Positions 15,026 through 23,592 of a DNA stretch of 35,757 nt are shown here, piece by piece (the stretch's first letter is position 1; every line of letters starts with the position of its first letter). The notes beneath the pieces were generated by a model. It had not been told where the DNA came from. It saw only the letters and a list, made by a program, of their open reading frames with translations, and did no database searches. The stretch comes from a virus. The stretch covers positions 1 to 35,757 of the IMG/VR virus record IMGVR_UViG_3300047462_000460; one strand, 5' to 3'. Both the position numbers and the translations under genes were made by a program.

Positions 15026-16039
15026 CTACGCGCCCGTACAAAGAATATGAATAGTCGCAGCCGTGCCTGATGTAATGGAGCTGCTCGAGATGTTATAGCC
15101 AACGACGCTCACGCCCGTCGTTGAAACAATCGATTCATCAAGCCCGATTGGTGAGCCAACCGCCGTCGCGGTGCAAACCGGGGTCGATGCAAAGACGGCG
15201 TTTGCCGTAAACGTAACGGAATTCGGTGAAAGCAAGCAGTTCACGGCCGTCGCGCACGTATTCGTCGTTACTGCGGAAATGGTCGTCGCAACGGTGTGCG
15301 TCGTGCTCGCAAGTGCCGTTCCCGAGGCATTGACGACCGGCGCCACATAGGCCCCGCGCACCGTCGTTGCGCCTGCAATAACCGCCGTTCCGTTCGTATT
15401 GAAGACTGTTCCCGACGATCCGCCTGCGCCGTTGCCGATCGTGACCGCGCCGCCGCTTGAGAGGTTGAGATAGAGCGGCGCCGTGCCGAGCGAATTAAGC
15501 GCGCCCCCCGCCGTGCCGTTACCGAAGAACGAGTAGACGCCGTTGACATACGCGCCACCAAGAATGCCAAGATCGCCGCTATTATCGAGCGTGAGGAGGG
15601 TCGAACCGCCGTTCTGTGCGATGCCCAAGGCGGTAGCGCCAATGGTCGCGACCATCACGCCCGATGCAAACAACCCCGTCGTTGTTCCCGAGCTGTAATT
15701 CTGCCAGGTAAACGCATTTGCAGACGACGCCGCGACGGTCGATGCGATCGTGGTCGGAAACGTCATTACTGCCGTCGCACCGAACGTGCAGGTGGCAACC
15801 GTCGAGCAGATGATCTGCGAGGCGTAGATACCCGCCGACCCGATGTTCGAGTTGTCGATGTTGTTGCCGCAGGTCGCGAGCGCCGTGAAATTCGCATTAA
15901 ACGGCGCGGCGTTGATCGTCGTGCCCGTCGTGAACGTGTTAGGGACCGTGCAGGTCGTCGCGCGCGCTTCTTTGGGATGCGCGAATCCGATGAGCGTGGC
16001 GGCAAAGGCCGCGAGAACGATTAGCCGAGTGCGTCCCAT
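15026..16039 (-). CDS. Fibre-like protein with signal peptide
   Basis: A 337-aa protein. The N-terminus is a Sec-type signal (RTRLIVLAAFAATLIGFA) with a predicted cut after ARA. Then comes TINAAPFNANFTALATCGNN, a motif often seen near the start of fibre and appendage proteins. The rest is Gly/Ser/Thr/Ala-rich and beta-repetitive, with several Cys pairs. A signal peptide is unusual for a virion protein. The 3' end abuts the nozzle gene, and the 5' end overlaps the adaptor stop by 19 bases. Confidence 0.6.
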   Translation of the reverse strand: MGRTRLIVLAAFAATLIGFAHPKEARATTCTVPNTFTTGTTINAAPFNANFTALATCGNNIDNSNIGSAGIYASQIICSTVATCTFGATAVMTFPTTIASTVAASSANAFTWQNYSSGTTTGLFASGVMVATIGATALGIAQNGGSTLLTLDNSGDLGILGGAYVNGVYSFFGNGTAGGALNSLGTAPLYLNLSSGGAVTIGNGAGGSSGTVFNTNGTAVIAGATTVRGAYVAPVVNASGTALASTTHTVATTISAVTTNTCATAVNCLLSPNSVTFTANAVFASTPVCTATAVGSPIGLDESIVSTTGVSVVGYNISSSSITSGTAATIHILCTGA

Positions 16040-17181
16040 GGCCCATACCCCGATGTTGCGAGTGCGTCGCTGATCGGACGCAAGATGAGCGCGTCGCCCG
16101 CTGAATCGCGCGTGTAGTTGTCCTTCGCGCGCTGCACTTCTTCTTTGTATTTGTTCATGTAGAGTTCGCCGTTTTGAAACTCGCGCGCTTGCGGATTGAG
16201 AAACGCCGCCGCCCCCATCCATATCGCATCCTGCGTGTCCTCGGGTAAGAGCGGCACGTCCGTGGGGTTGACGAGGTAGCCCCAATTCGATGAGGGGATG
16301 TTCACGTTCGAGGTGATGATCGGGCAGTAGTCCACCGTGATGGTATCGCCGTACTCGCTCGGCGCCCCGTAAAAATAAAGCGACTTGCGTTGCGGCGAGA
16401 TCGCGCAATAATCCGGCCACGTCGTAAACGAGAACGGCAACAGGTACCCCGCACTCGTCTTGCGGTTGAATTCTTGCCAGGAGATCATGCGCGCGCCGGG
16501 CTCGAGTTCGAGCCGAAAGAGTTGCCCGAGCGCTTGATAGTACACGCGGCGCACGGTGCGAATCGGTTGATTCGCCGCGGTGCCGCCCGAGAGCGTGGCG
16601 CCGCTTGCGGTGAGGATGAGCGTGCCGCTCGAGGTTGCCGAGAGCGTCGTCGCGTTGCCCGCCGTGCCCCCGGCCCCCGCCATGAGCGTGAGCGTACTTT
16701 GCGTGTTGAGGGCTTGGTTCACGGGCGAGAGCACGGTCGAGGTCGGCAGGATCTGCGTGCCCGCGTTGATCTTCGCGATGAGCCCCGCAATGATCGTCGG
16801 GATCGTGGTCGACGACGACGGCACGGTGTACGTGTAGGCCGTGCCGCCGATCGTGACCGTGGGCGTTTGGCCGGCGGCGACCGTCCCCGTGAACGTGACG
16901 CTGCCCGTGGCATATGAGCCGATCGCGGTTGCGGGTTGGCCGAACGGCGACTGCAGTTGGTAGGCGTACTGCCCGGTCACGCTCGGAAAGGCGAGCTGCT
17001 GCGTGAGAAGTTCGATGTCGCCGAGGTCGGAGACGAAGCGCGTGTAGGCGCGGTTGATCGCGAAGTCGACCACGTTCTGGGCGAAGTCGGCGTTCTCGGG
17101 GTACGTGACCGTGCCGCCCGGGTTCGCGTAGGGCTGCGAGAGCGCTTGAAGGACCTGCGATTCCAGATCCGCGAGCGTCAC
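16021..17181 (-). CDS. Head-tail adaptor with inserted beta domain
   Basis: A 386-aa protein. The N-terminal part (LADLESQVLQALSQPY, then VVDFAINRAYTRFVSDLGDI) and the C-terminal part (from VYYQALGQLFRLELEPGARM to YMNKYKEEVQRAKDNY) read as one helical adaptor of the T7 gp11 / P22 gp4 functional class. Between them, residues about 90-200 are a Thr/Gly-rich beta domain (TVTIGGTAYTYTVPSS and on) that looks like an insertion. The GTG at 17179-17181 was chosen because it is one base after the TAA of the upstream gene; earlier Met codons lie in non-coding-like sequence. Confidence 0.6.
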   Translation of the reverse strand: MTLADLESQVLQALSQPYANPGGTVTYPENADFAQNVVDFAINRAYTRFVSDLGDIELLTQQLAFPSVTGQYAYQLQSPFGQPATAIGSYATGSVTFTGTVAAGQTPTVTIGGTAYTYTVPSSSTTIPTIIAGLIAKINAGTQILPTSTVLSPVNQALNTQSTLTLMAGAGGTAGNATTLSATSSGTLILTASGATLSGGTAANQPIRTVRRVYYQALGQLFRLELEPGARMISWQEFNRKTSAGYLLPFSFTTWPDYCAISPQRKSLYFYGAPSEYGDTITVDYCPIITSNVNIPSSNWGYLVNPTDVPLLPEDTQDAIWMGAAAFLNPQAREFQNGELYMNKYKEEVQRAKDNYTRDSAGDALILRPISDALATSGYGPWDALG

Positions 17182-17182
17182 G

Positions 17183-18016
17183 TTAGTGCCGCCAGGGAAA
17201 GGTAACGGACAGTTGCCCTTGCCGCGCGAGATACGTGATTTGATTCTGCGTGAGCGCGTAGTTGTAGATCGCCGAGATGCCCATTGCGCCCTGAAGGTTC
17301 GCATCGGAGAGCGACCCGTCGTTGCCGTAGGTCAGCCCGTAGGCGCCGATGCTCGCATAGGAGATCGTCCCGGGGGCCGAGGTCGTGCCTTGCAGGACGC
17401 CGTTGACGTAGATCCGCACGTTTAGGCCGTCGTAGCTGCCGAGCACGAAATAGGACGTGCCGGCGACGATGGGCGTCGTTGCAGTCGCGGTCTTGAGCGT
17501 CCCGCCGACGTTGACCGAGAACGCGAAGGTGTGGTTGGTCGTGCTCGACCCCGTGTGATAGAGGTTATAGGCCGCAAGCGAACTCGCATCGGAGCCGTAG
17601 CAGACCATGACTTGTTTGGCCGCAGCGACGATGACGCTCGGGGTGACCTGGCAGCCGACCGAGATCGCAGCGGTCGGTTGCAGCGTGACGTCGACGCCGA
17701 ACCCGCCGCCGATGACGTTTGCGCTCGAGAGCGTTGCCGTGTTCGGGAAGATCGCAGCCGAAAGCGCGTTTGCCACGGGCGAGGCCGACGTCGAGCCGTT
17801 GCCGACGACGTTTGCGCCGTAGACGAGATAGTTGCCGTTGGGATAGGGAGCCGATCCCGGGTTGAGATTGCCGCTCGCGCTTGAGTCGAAGGCGAAATTC
17901 TGCGGGTCTTGGCTTCCCGCCGTGATTGGTTGCCCGGGCAAGAGTTCGGCGAATTGAAAGAGCGCGATCGGCCCGGCCGCCCGAATACTCGCCGTCAGCG
18001 GCACCCACCCCGACAT
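17183..18016 (-). CDS. LamG / concanavalin A-like domain protein
   Basis: A 277-aa protein. Residues about 120-265 carry the LamG pattern: HTFAFSVNVGGTLKTATA, then YFVLGSYDGLNVRIYVNGVL and a closing IGAYG...GAMGISAIYNYALT. Such domains bind glycans or serve as capsid or tail decoration. It is in the virion block directly before the adaptor. Confidence 0.75.
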   Translation of the reverse strand: MSGWVPLTASIRAAGPIALFQFAELLPGQPITAGSQDPQNFAFDSSASGNLNPGSAPYPNGNYLVYGANVVGNGSTSASPVANALSAAIFPNTATLSSANVIGGGFGVDVTLQPTAAISVGCQVTPSVIVAAAKQVMVCYGSDASSLAAYNLYHTGSSTTNHTFAFSVNVGGTLKTATATTPIVAGTSYFVLGSYDGLNVRIYVNGVLQGTTSAPGTISYASIGAYGLTYGNDGSLSDANLQGAMGISAIYNYALTQNQITYLARQGQLSVTFPWRH

Positions 18017-18017
18017 T

Positions 18018-18242
18018 TTAGGACCTCTTGCGGAGTCGCAGGCCTTGGTTCGAGGCCTCTTTGCCGAAGACGTCCGAGCGAGACGGCGTGAGCGGCTTCT
18101 CGAAATACGAGTCGCCGTAGACGTCCTGCGTGAACTTGGAACCGGGCCCCATCACGTGCGTGATCGGATGGTCGACGGGGCGCGCGATCGATCCCTCGGC
18201 TTTGGGGTTCTTGCGAACGCCGTACTTACTCGGCCAACTCAT
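18018..18242 (-). CDS. Small basic hypothetical virion-region protein
   Basis: A 74-aa basic protein starting MSWPSKYGVRKNPKAEGS and ending LRLRKRS. The ATG at 18242 overlaps the previous TGA. No motif recognised. Confidence 0.65.
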   Translation of the reverse strand: MSWPSKYGVRKNPKAEGSIARPVDHPITHVMGPGSKFTQDVYGDSYFEKPLTPSRSDVFGKEASNQGLRLRKRS

Positions 18243-19177
18243 GATGCGGGTCCCTTTCGATTCGGTGCGGGTGCCGCGGGCGCGGCAGCCGACGTCGCTT
18301 GCTGCGCGAGTGCGGCCGCAATGCCCGCCGCGATGCGGGCGTTGAGATCGGCTTCGGTGAGCGTGAGCATCCCCGGCGCCGTGTCGTGGACGGGTGCGCC
18401 CTTGTGGTACACGCGCGGACCCTTGTCGCACACGCCGATCCAATCGAAAATGTCCCACGGCTTCGCGGCCGAGTTTGGGATTTTACGCTTGGCCGAATCG
18501 AGCCGGTGAATCGTGACGTGCGGGACGGGCGGCGGACCGAAGCGCCGCATCGCGCGATAGTTCACGCCGCCTTTGGCGTCGAAGACAGGCACGCCCGGCG
18601 GGAAATCCCACTCGTAGCCGCCCCACATTTCGTTCGCGACGCGATCGCGGTGCCATTGACGCTTGAGCCAATCGTCGAGCTGCTGACCCGGGCGCGCGCG
18701 CAGCTCGTAGCTCACGACGTCCCAATCGCCGAACCACAACCGCGCGACGGGCGCGGGCATGATGCTCGTGGGCTCGACGAGCGTCTCGGGGTCCATGTTG
18801 CACGAGCACTTCCCGAGCGGGCCCGGCGTGTAGCGCAGGTGATAGTGGATCCAATTGCCGGGCTCCCAGCGGGGCGCGGCGTATTCGAGGCTCTGCGTCG
18901 CGAGGCGATCGCTTGCAAGCACGGGCGGCGTGCCCTGGCCTTCGTCGCGGTAACTATCCGCGCCGATGGGCGCGGCTTCTTCGCGGCCGTAGACGAGCAC
19001 GATCGTGCGCTCGGGATCGCCGAGGTACGGCTCGTCGAGCGTGACGACCACTTCCTTGGTCATGAGGCGCTGTTGCAAGAGCAACTGCGTGCGGATCGAT
19101 TCGCCGGCATCGGGGCCCTGGGGCTCGACCGGCAGGTCCGCGCGCGAGAAGGCGTTCTTGCGACCTTCGAGCGCCAC
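18239..19177 (-). CDS. Hypothetical head-region protein
   Basis: A 312-aa protein of mixed composition with many Trp and Pro (WEPGNWIHYHLRYTPGP, DWLKRQWHRDRVANEMWGG) and a helical Ala-rich end. The context between decoration-type and LamG proteins suggests head completion or connector function, but no family is recognised. Confidence 0.6.
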   Translation of the reverse strand: MALEGRKNAFSRADLPVEPQGPDAGESIRTQLLLQQRLMTKEVVVTLDEPYLGDPERTIVLVYGREEAAPIGADSYRDEGQGTPPVLASDRLATQSLEYAAPRWEPGNWIHYHLRYTPGPLGKCSCNMDPETLVEPTSIMPAPVARLWFGDWDVVSYELRARPGQQLDDWLKRQWHRDRVANEMWGGYEWDFPPGVPVFDAKGGVNYRAMRRFGPPPVPHVTIHRLDSAKRKIPNSAAKPWDIFDWIGVCDKGPRVYHKGAPVHDTAPGMLTLTEADLNARIAAGIAAALAQQATSAAAPAAPAPNRKGPAS

Positions 19178-19306
19178 TTAGCGACGCCCCGAGATCTTGC
19201 GTTTGGACTTCTTGCGCTTGCCGCCTTTGCGCCCTTCGTCGGTTTTGCCGGTCATGCCGCCCGCGAAGGGATTGCCGCTGTCGTTGTGCTCGCCGTACTT
19301 CGCCAT
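19178..19306 (-). CDS. 42-aa highly basic peptide
   Basis: The peptide starts MAKYGEHNDSGNPFAGG and ends with a Lys/Arg cluster (GKRKKSKRKISGRR). Its ATG shares a base with the TAA of the upstream gene (TAATG). It could bind nucleic acid or be a minor virion peptide. Unknown family. Confidence 0.6.
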   Translation of the reverse strand: MAKYGEHNDSGNPFAGGMTGKTDEGRKGGKRKKSKRKISGRR

Positions 19307-20643
19307 TATGCGGTCACGAGGTCCACGTAGACGAGGCCGACGCTGAGCATGCCCGCCGTACCGGGGGCCGGGACGATGACGCCGGCCGAGGCGTTCGCGA
19401 TGCCGTAGACGGGCTCGCCCGCGACGTGCGCGTTCTGGAAGGTCGCGGTAAACGAGCCGTTCACGCCGCCCGTGAAGGCGACCGCCGTCGCGGAGCCGGC
19501 GACCGCGCCGTTGTACGTTTGCGTCGTGCCGTTGAGGACGGTGACGGTGTACGTGAGGAGCGAATTCGCCCACGCGCCGGGGTTCGCGGCCGAGAAGTAG
19601 ATCGTGCCCGCGGCGCTCGACCAACAGTAAACCAGCGGGCCGGATGCGGGGTTACCCGCCGTGCCCGAGGTGCTCGTCTGCGTGCAGCTTCCCGCGCCGA
19701 TGCCGTTGATGTTTTGCGGTGCGCCGAAGCAGAAGCCCGTCGCGTTGAGCGCGGCGACGATGAGGTTGGTCGTCTGCGCGAGCGTCGAGCCGCTTGGGAT
19801 CGTGATCGAAACCGTGAAGGTCGTCGTCGCCGTACCCGTGGGCGCGACGCCCGTGGAGCCTTGGTAACCCGCGAGCGTGAAGGTGATCTGCACGGTCGAC
19901 GCCGAGCCCGCGGTACCGACGATCGTGAGCGTCGAGATGCCCGGGGCCGCTGCGACCACGGCGCTCGGCGTGACGGTTTCTTGGTTCGCTTGGCCTGGGT
20001 TGAGGGTCAGCGGCGTTGCGGTCGTCATGCCGTTGGTATTGAGGACGGTGACCGTCTGCGCGCCCGCGCTGAAGCCCGCCGTCACCGACGTCCAAATCGG
20101 GGTTGCTGCGACCTGGCCGACCGTGAGGCCGCTCGTAGCGGTCGATGGGCCCTGCGAGAGCAGGAACGGGTAGAGCGAGGCGACGCCGATCGTCGCGCCG
20201 CGCGAGATGAAGTCCCCGACTTTGACGGTCGTGCCGCCGTTGGTGAGGCCGACGAGGACCGGGCGAAGGCCCGTGCGCCCGATGAGCCCCGGCTGCAAGA
20301 GCGGCGAGGTGTTGAGCGTTTGCGCTGCGGGGTTGAGCCACGGGTTCGAGACGGGCTGCCCGACGTAGACGCCGATGCTTTGCCCGGTCGAGCCGACCGT
20401 GCCGCCCGTCGTGCCCGAGAGCGGGAGGGAGACGAACGCATCGCCGCCCGCGAAGTTCTGGAAGCCCGAGAGCGAGGCGAGTTTGGAGAGGTAGCTGCCG
20501 CCGAGCGAGAGCAAATTGCGCGCGAGGGGATAGCCGACCGGCAGATACCCGCCGGGCGGGACCGTCACCGTGCCGTTGAGCGCCACATAGGACGTATCGG
20601 CGTTGAGGCCGTTTTGGTTGTTGCCGACGTCAGCCAAGCCCAT
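19306..20643 (-). CDS. Beta-rich virion protein, decoration candidate
   Basis: A 445-aa protein immediately after the capsid-side genes. The first half is Gly/Leu-rich. Residues about 190-400 are Thr/Val/Ala-rich strands (STVQITFTLAGYQGSTG, TTFTVSITIPSGSTLAQ), probably Ig-like domains. No catalytic motif. It may decorate the capsid or complete the head; this is inferred from position. Confidence 0.55.
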   Translation of the reverse strand: MGLADVGNNQNGLNADTSYVALNGTVTVPPGGYLPVGYPLARNLLSLGGSYLSKLASLSGFQNFAGGDAFVSLPLSGTTGGTVGSTGQSIGVYVGQPVSNPWLNPAAQTLNTSPLLQPGLIGRTGLRPVLVGLTNGGTTVKVGDFISRGATIGVASLYPFLLSQGPSTATSGLTVGQVAATPIWTSVTAGFSAGAQTVTVLNTNGMTTATPLTLNPGQANQETVTPSAVVAAAPGISTLTIVGTAGSASTVQITFTLAGYQGSTGVAPTGTATTTFTVSITIPSGSTLAQTTNLIVAALNATGFCFGAPQNINGIGAGSCTQTSTSGTAGNPASGPLVYCWSSAAGTIYFSAANPGAWANSLLTYTVTVLNGTTQTYNGAVAGSATAVAFTGGVNGSFTATFQNAHVAGEPVYGIANASAGVIVPAPGTAGMLSVGLVYVDLVTA

Positions 20644-20937
20644 TTATTTCTCGTTCTCTCCCGCGCCGCGAAGGCCGAAGGCTTTGAGCGCGTTGTTGCC
20701 GCCCGCTTTGCGACCGGCGCCGCGCGGCAGATCGCCGTCGCCCGGCTCGTTCGTGAACCCACGCGCGAGCGGTGCGGGCGGCGTCCCGGTGACCCCCTTG
20801 CCCTTGAAGCCAAGGACGGGTGTGAGGATGCCGCCTGCGGTGACGTGCAGCTGCTCGGCGCCGGAATGCGGCGCGCGTGCGCCGAGGGTCGGATGGGTCT
20901 CGCCGGCGCGCTCGCCGCTGTCTGCTTTACGTGCCAT
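20644..20937 (-). CDS. Gly-rich small head-region protein
   Basis: A 97-aa protein starting MARKADSGERAGETHP, Gly/Pro/Lys-rich and probably disordered. It follows the major capsid gene by 11 bases, and its stop abuts the next ATG. No family recognised. Confidence 0.6.
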   Translation of the reverse strand: MARKADSGERAGETHPTLGARAPHSGAEQLHVTAGGILTPVLGFKGKGVTGTPPAPLARGFTNEPGDGDLPRGAGRKAGGNNALKAFGLRGAGENEK

Positions 20938-20948
20938 TCGTATACTCC

Positions 20949-21965
20949 TTAACCGCTCACCCAGAAGACGGCCCAATGGGCCTGGGGTTTGGGAACGACG
21001 AGGTTGCCGCGGAAGAGAATGCGCGTGAACATCGTCGCGTTGCTCTGCGCTGCGATCCAATCGGTTTCGTGGAAGTTGAGCTTCGGGTTGATCGCAAGTT
21101 TGATGAAGCTCGAGTTGAGACCGCGGATGAACCCGCCGAGCGACGACGTCGTCGGCGACGAGGTGTTGGTCTCGAAGTGATTGTCGACGAAGAGCGGGTT
21201 GCCGTTGAAGATGTAGTCGTTGCCGCCCGCCGTGCGCGCCATATCCGGTTGGATGTAGGCGTCTTGCGTGAAGAGCCCCTCGATGAGCTGCGCGAGGATG
21301 AGCCGATTGCAGAAATACGCATCGGGTCGCGAGTTGTCGATCGAGGCGTTGATGTCGATTTGGTGGATGGTCGGCAAGAGGTTCGCGGCGACCGTGCCCG
21401 AGACGTTGTAGTTGACCTGCGCCGACCACTTCGTGCCGTACGTCGCGCGCGCGATGTTCGCGTAGGTCGGTGCGACCGGACCGTTGTCGATCGCCTCCGC
21501 CAAACCATCGAACCCGCGCGGCGAGATCGAGTTCGTATTGGTCACCACGTCTTGGCTCATGAGGTCGAGCATCGACATGCGCGTGATGTCGAGTTGTGCT
21601 TCGACCATACCGAGGATCGCTTCGTCGGATCCTTCGTTGTCGACGAGGTCCGTCACATTGAGCACGAGGGCGTCGGCGTATCCGCGCCACGGGAGCGACG
21701 CGCGCACGAGGTTGCCGGCAAGTGAATTGATCGGCAGATTATCCGCGCCGTCGAAGGCGATGGAGTTGGGCGACCGACCGAAGTTGTTCACCCACGTGAT
21801 CGCAGCGCCGCCCTTGACGTACCGCACCATGTCCCGCTGCAACAGGTACATGAAGAATTTATTGCCTTGAAAGAGCTGATCGTAAACGATGTCACCGAGC
21901 ACCGCTTCGCGGGTGACCGCTTGCAGGACGTTGGTGTAGGAATACGATGCGGAAACGTCTGCCAT
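20949..21965 (-). CDS. Major capsid protein, HK97-fold type
   Basis: A 338-aa protein. Family features include the N-terminal VLQAVTREAVLGDIVYDQLF, a spine-helix region with WRGYADALVLNVTDLVDNEG, and the C-terminal PKPQAHWAVFWVSG. Size and position directly after the scaffold fit a capsid of this class. The ATG at 21965 follows the scaffold stop by three bases. No separate HK97-type protease is present, but a Prp-type protease is encoded upstream. Confidence 0.85.
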   Translation of the reverse strand: MADVSASYSYTNVLQAVTREAVLGDIVYDQLFQGNKFFMYLLQRDMVRYVKGGAAITWVNNFGRSPNSIAFDGADNLPINSLAGNLVRASLPWRGYADALVLNVTDLVDNEGSDEAILGMVEAQLDITRMSMLDLMSQDVVTNTNSISPRGFDGLAEAIDNGPVAPTYANIARATYGTKWSAQVNYNVSGTVAANLLPTIHQIDINASIDNSRPDAYFCNRLILAQLIEGLFTQDAYIQPDMARTAGGNDYIFNGNPLFVDNHFETNTSSPTTSSLGGFIRGLNSSFIKLAINPKLNFHETDWIAAQSNATMFTRILFRGNLVVPKPQAHWAVFWVSG

Positions 21966-21968
21966 GGA

Positions 21969-22745
21969 TTAACCCGTCTTCCTTTGCGCGTTGAGTTTCG
22001 AGAGCATATAGTCCGTAAACGCGCCCGGTCTGCGCGGATCGGGTTTGTCGGGTTCAGCGGCGCGTGAGGCGCTCGGAACGCCGGGTGCGGCCGAGCGCGC
22101 GCGCAAGCTGCGCGGCGTCGGCGCTTCTTTTTTGGCGGCGGCGCGGCCGTAGAGGCGTTTGAAGGCCTCTTCGAGCGGCACGAAGCGCGGCGCGCCTGCG
22201 GCCACGGTCTCGTCGTGCAAGACTTTCGCGAAGCGGCCGAGGTCGTTTATCTCTTCGGACGTAAGGCCTTGTTCGGAAACAAGACGCTGTGCGTACTCGA
22301 GATTTTGCGAAATGAATGTTTGCTGCGCGGCTTTGGCTTCTTCTTGCTCGCGAGCGGTGCGGGCTTCGCGGTCTTTGCGAAGGACGCCGACTTCTTCGAG
22401 TGCGGGCTTGAGGCGTCCATCGATCTCCTCGAGCAGCTTGCGGTATTCCGGCGGAAGCTCTTGCTCGCGCGCTTTCTCTTGGGCTTGGCGCGTCTCGAAG
22501 TAACTCTTGCGCGCGCTGCGCTGAAACTCGCGATAGTCCTCGTCGTCGAGGATCGCGCGCACGTCTTCTTCGTACGGTGCGATGCGATCGAAAATTTGAC
22601 GGCTCTCGTTGTAGTAGCGCTCGAGTTCGGCGATGCGTGCATCGCGGGGATCGGGGACGGAATCGGCGCCCGGCGCGCGCCGAAGCTCACCCTCCGGTAG
22701 GGTGGGCGTCGATTCGAGGATGGGATCCGATTCCGTTCCGTTCAT
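21969..22745 (-). CDS. Scaffolding protein
   Basis: A 258-aa acidic, charged coiled-coil protein (residues 35-170, for example RIAELERYYNESRQIF and EKAREQELPPEYRKLLEEID) with a basic C-terminal tail ending SKLNAQRKTG. Coiled coil plus a basic capsid-binding tail, directly before the capsid gene, is the usual scaffold design. The ATG at 22745 is 12 bases after the stop of an 18-aa gene. Confidence 0.82.
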   Translation of the reverse strand: MNGTESDPILESTPTLPEGELRRAPGADSVPDPRDARIAELERYYNESRQIFDRIAPYEEDVRAILDDEDYREFQRSARKSYFETRQAQEKAREQELPPEYRKLLEEIDGRLKPALEEVGVLRKDREARTAREQEEAKAAQQTFISQNLEYAQRLVSEQGLTSEEINDLGRFAKVLHDETVAAGAPRFVPLEEAFKRLYGRAAAKKEAPTPRSLRARSAAPGVPSASRAAEPDKPDPRRPGAFTDYMLSKLNAQRKTG

Positions 22746-22757
22746 TGCTCGGTTACG

Positions 22758-22814
22758 CTACTTCTTGCGGCCGTGCTTCATGCGTCCGCCGCGACGGCGA
22801 AATACTTCCAGCAT
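22758..22814 (-). CDS. 18-aa basic micropeptide with strong ribosome site
   Basis: Peptide MLEVFRRRGGRMKHGRKK, from an ATG at 22812-22814. AAAGGAG lies 5-6 bases upstream, the best Shine-Dalgarno noticed in this window. The stop is 12 bases before the scaffold ATG, so the peptide may be real or may load ribosomes for the scaffold by reinitiation. Confidence 0.55.
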   Translation of the reverse strand: MLEVFRRRGGRMKHGRKK

Positions 22815-22827
22815 GGATGCTCCTTTG

Positions 22828-23337
22828 TTACGCCGGCAGAGCGCCGGCTTCACCGGGCGGACCACCGGGCATTGCGCCCATCGGACCCCCGGGAGGTAGG
22901 CCTGTAGCTCCACCGGGGGAGCCTGGTGCGCCACCGGGGGCACTTCCCGGCGGAGCGGCCCCGACGCCCAGGCCGGTCGTCGGGGAAGGTGTGGGGGGCG
23001 CGAACATCGTCGCAAGCGAGGCCTTGAGTTCGGCGCTCGCAAGCGGAAAACAACGCTTGAGCAGAATGTCGACGGCATCGGAGAGCTGCACCGAGGCGAG
23101 CAGTCGCATGATGCTCGCGCGCATCCCCTCGAGGAGCAGCATGCGCGGGTCGGCGTCGTCGATATTGGAGACGGCGACTTCGAGCGAGCGGCGGATGCGC
23201 TGAAAATCCAGGAGCAGCGCGTCGCTTGGATCGGTGCGATCGCTCGGCGTGTTCGGATTGGGCGGAGCGGACTGCGAAGCCAGGGCCGATTTGAGCCCCG
23301 ACATTGCGCTTGACGAGAGTCCCGCCATACCTGCCAT
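22828..23337 (-). CDS. Head-region protein with collagen-like Gly/Pro tail
   Basis: A 169-aa protein. Residues 1-110 are helical with QRIRRSLEVAVSNIDDADPR. The last 60 are Gly/Pro-rich (GGAPGSPGGATGLPPGGPMG). It lies between the protease and the scaffold. Met1 at 23337 or Met4 at 23328 may start it. No family recognised. Confidence 0.6.
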   Translation of the reverse strand: MAGMAGLSSSAMSGLKSALASQSAPPNPNTPSDRTDPSDALLLDFQRIRRSLEVAVSNIDDADPRMLLLEGMRASIMRLLASVQLSDAVDILLKRCFPLASAELKASLATMFAPPTPSPTTGLGVGAAPPGSAPGGAPGSPGGATGLPPGGPMGAMPGGPPGEAGALPA

Positions 23338-23376
23338 TGGCCCGCGCCGTTCCCGCCGCTTGGGGGAGCGTCCCTG

Positions 23377-23592
23377 CTACCGCGCGGGCTTTTTTTTCGG
23401 CTTCGCGCGCACGATGCGCTCGAAGCGCGCCTCGCGCGGATATTCCTTGGCGATTTTCTCGAGGCCGAGTTGCACCGTCTCCCAGAGCGCCGAGACCCCC
23501 GCGCAGACTTTTTCGTTTGCGTGTCCCGTGATGGCGAGGGTCGAGCCGCCTTCGGCGTCGAGCGTGTCCGTGATCGCGTAGATCCGAATCAC
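23377..23592 (-). CDS. prp: Prp-type cysteine protease (capsid processing candidate)
   Basis: A 71-aa protein from a GTG that overlaps the portal stop (GTGA). It has the catalytic pair of the YsxB/Prp family: H24 in ITGHANEKV and C30 in CAGVSALWETV, followed by the family-like GLEKIAKEYPREARFE. Known Prp of Firmicutes trims ribosomal protein L27 and, in phage 80alpha, capsid and scaffold proteins. Here the enzyme is phage-encoded between portal and scaffold, so it most likely processes head proteins. The loop between His and Cys is short (6 residues versus 12 in the S. aureus enzyme), and the tail is Lys-rich (AKPKKKPAR). Confidence 0.8.
   Translation of the reverse strand: MIRIYAITDTLDAEGGSTLAITGHANEKVCAGVSALWETVQLGLEKIAKEYPREARFERIVRAKPKKKPAR

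Noticed and set aside
23385-23400. A-rich slippery sequence near the end of the Prp gene as a programmed frameshift
   Set aside because: A AAA AAG is present in frame, but the shifted frame gives no recognisable protein and the next gene has its own start; the run codes the Lys cluster.
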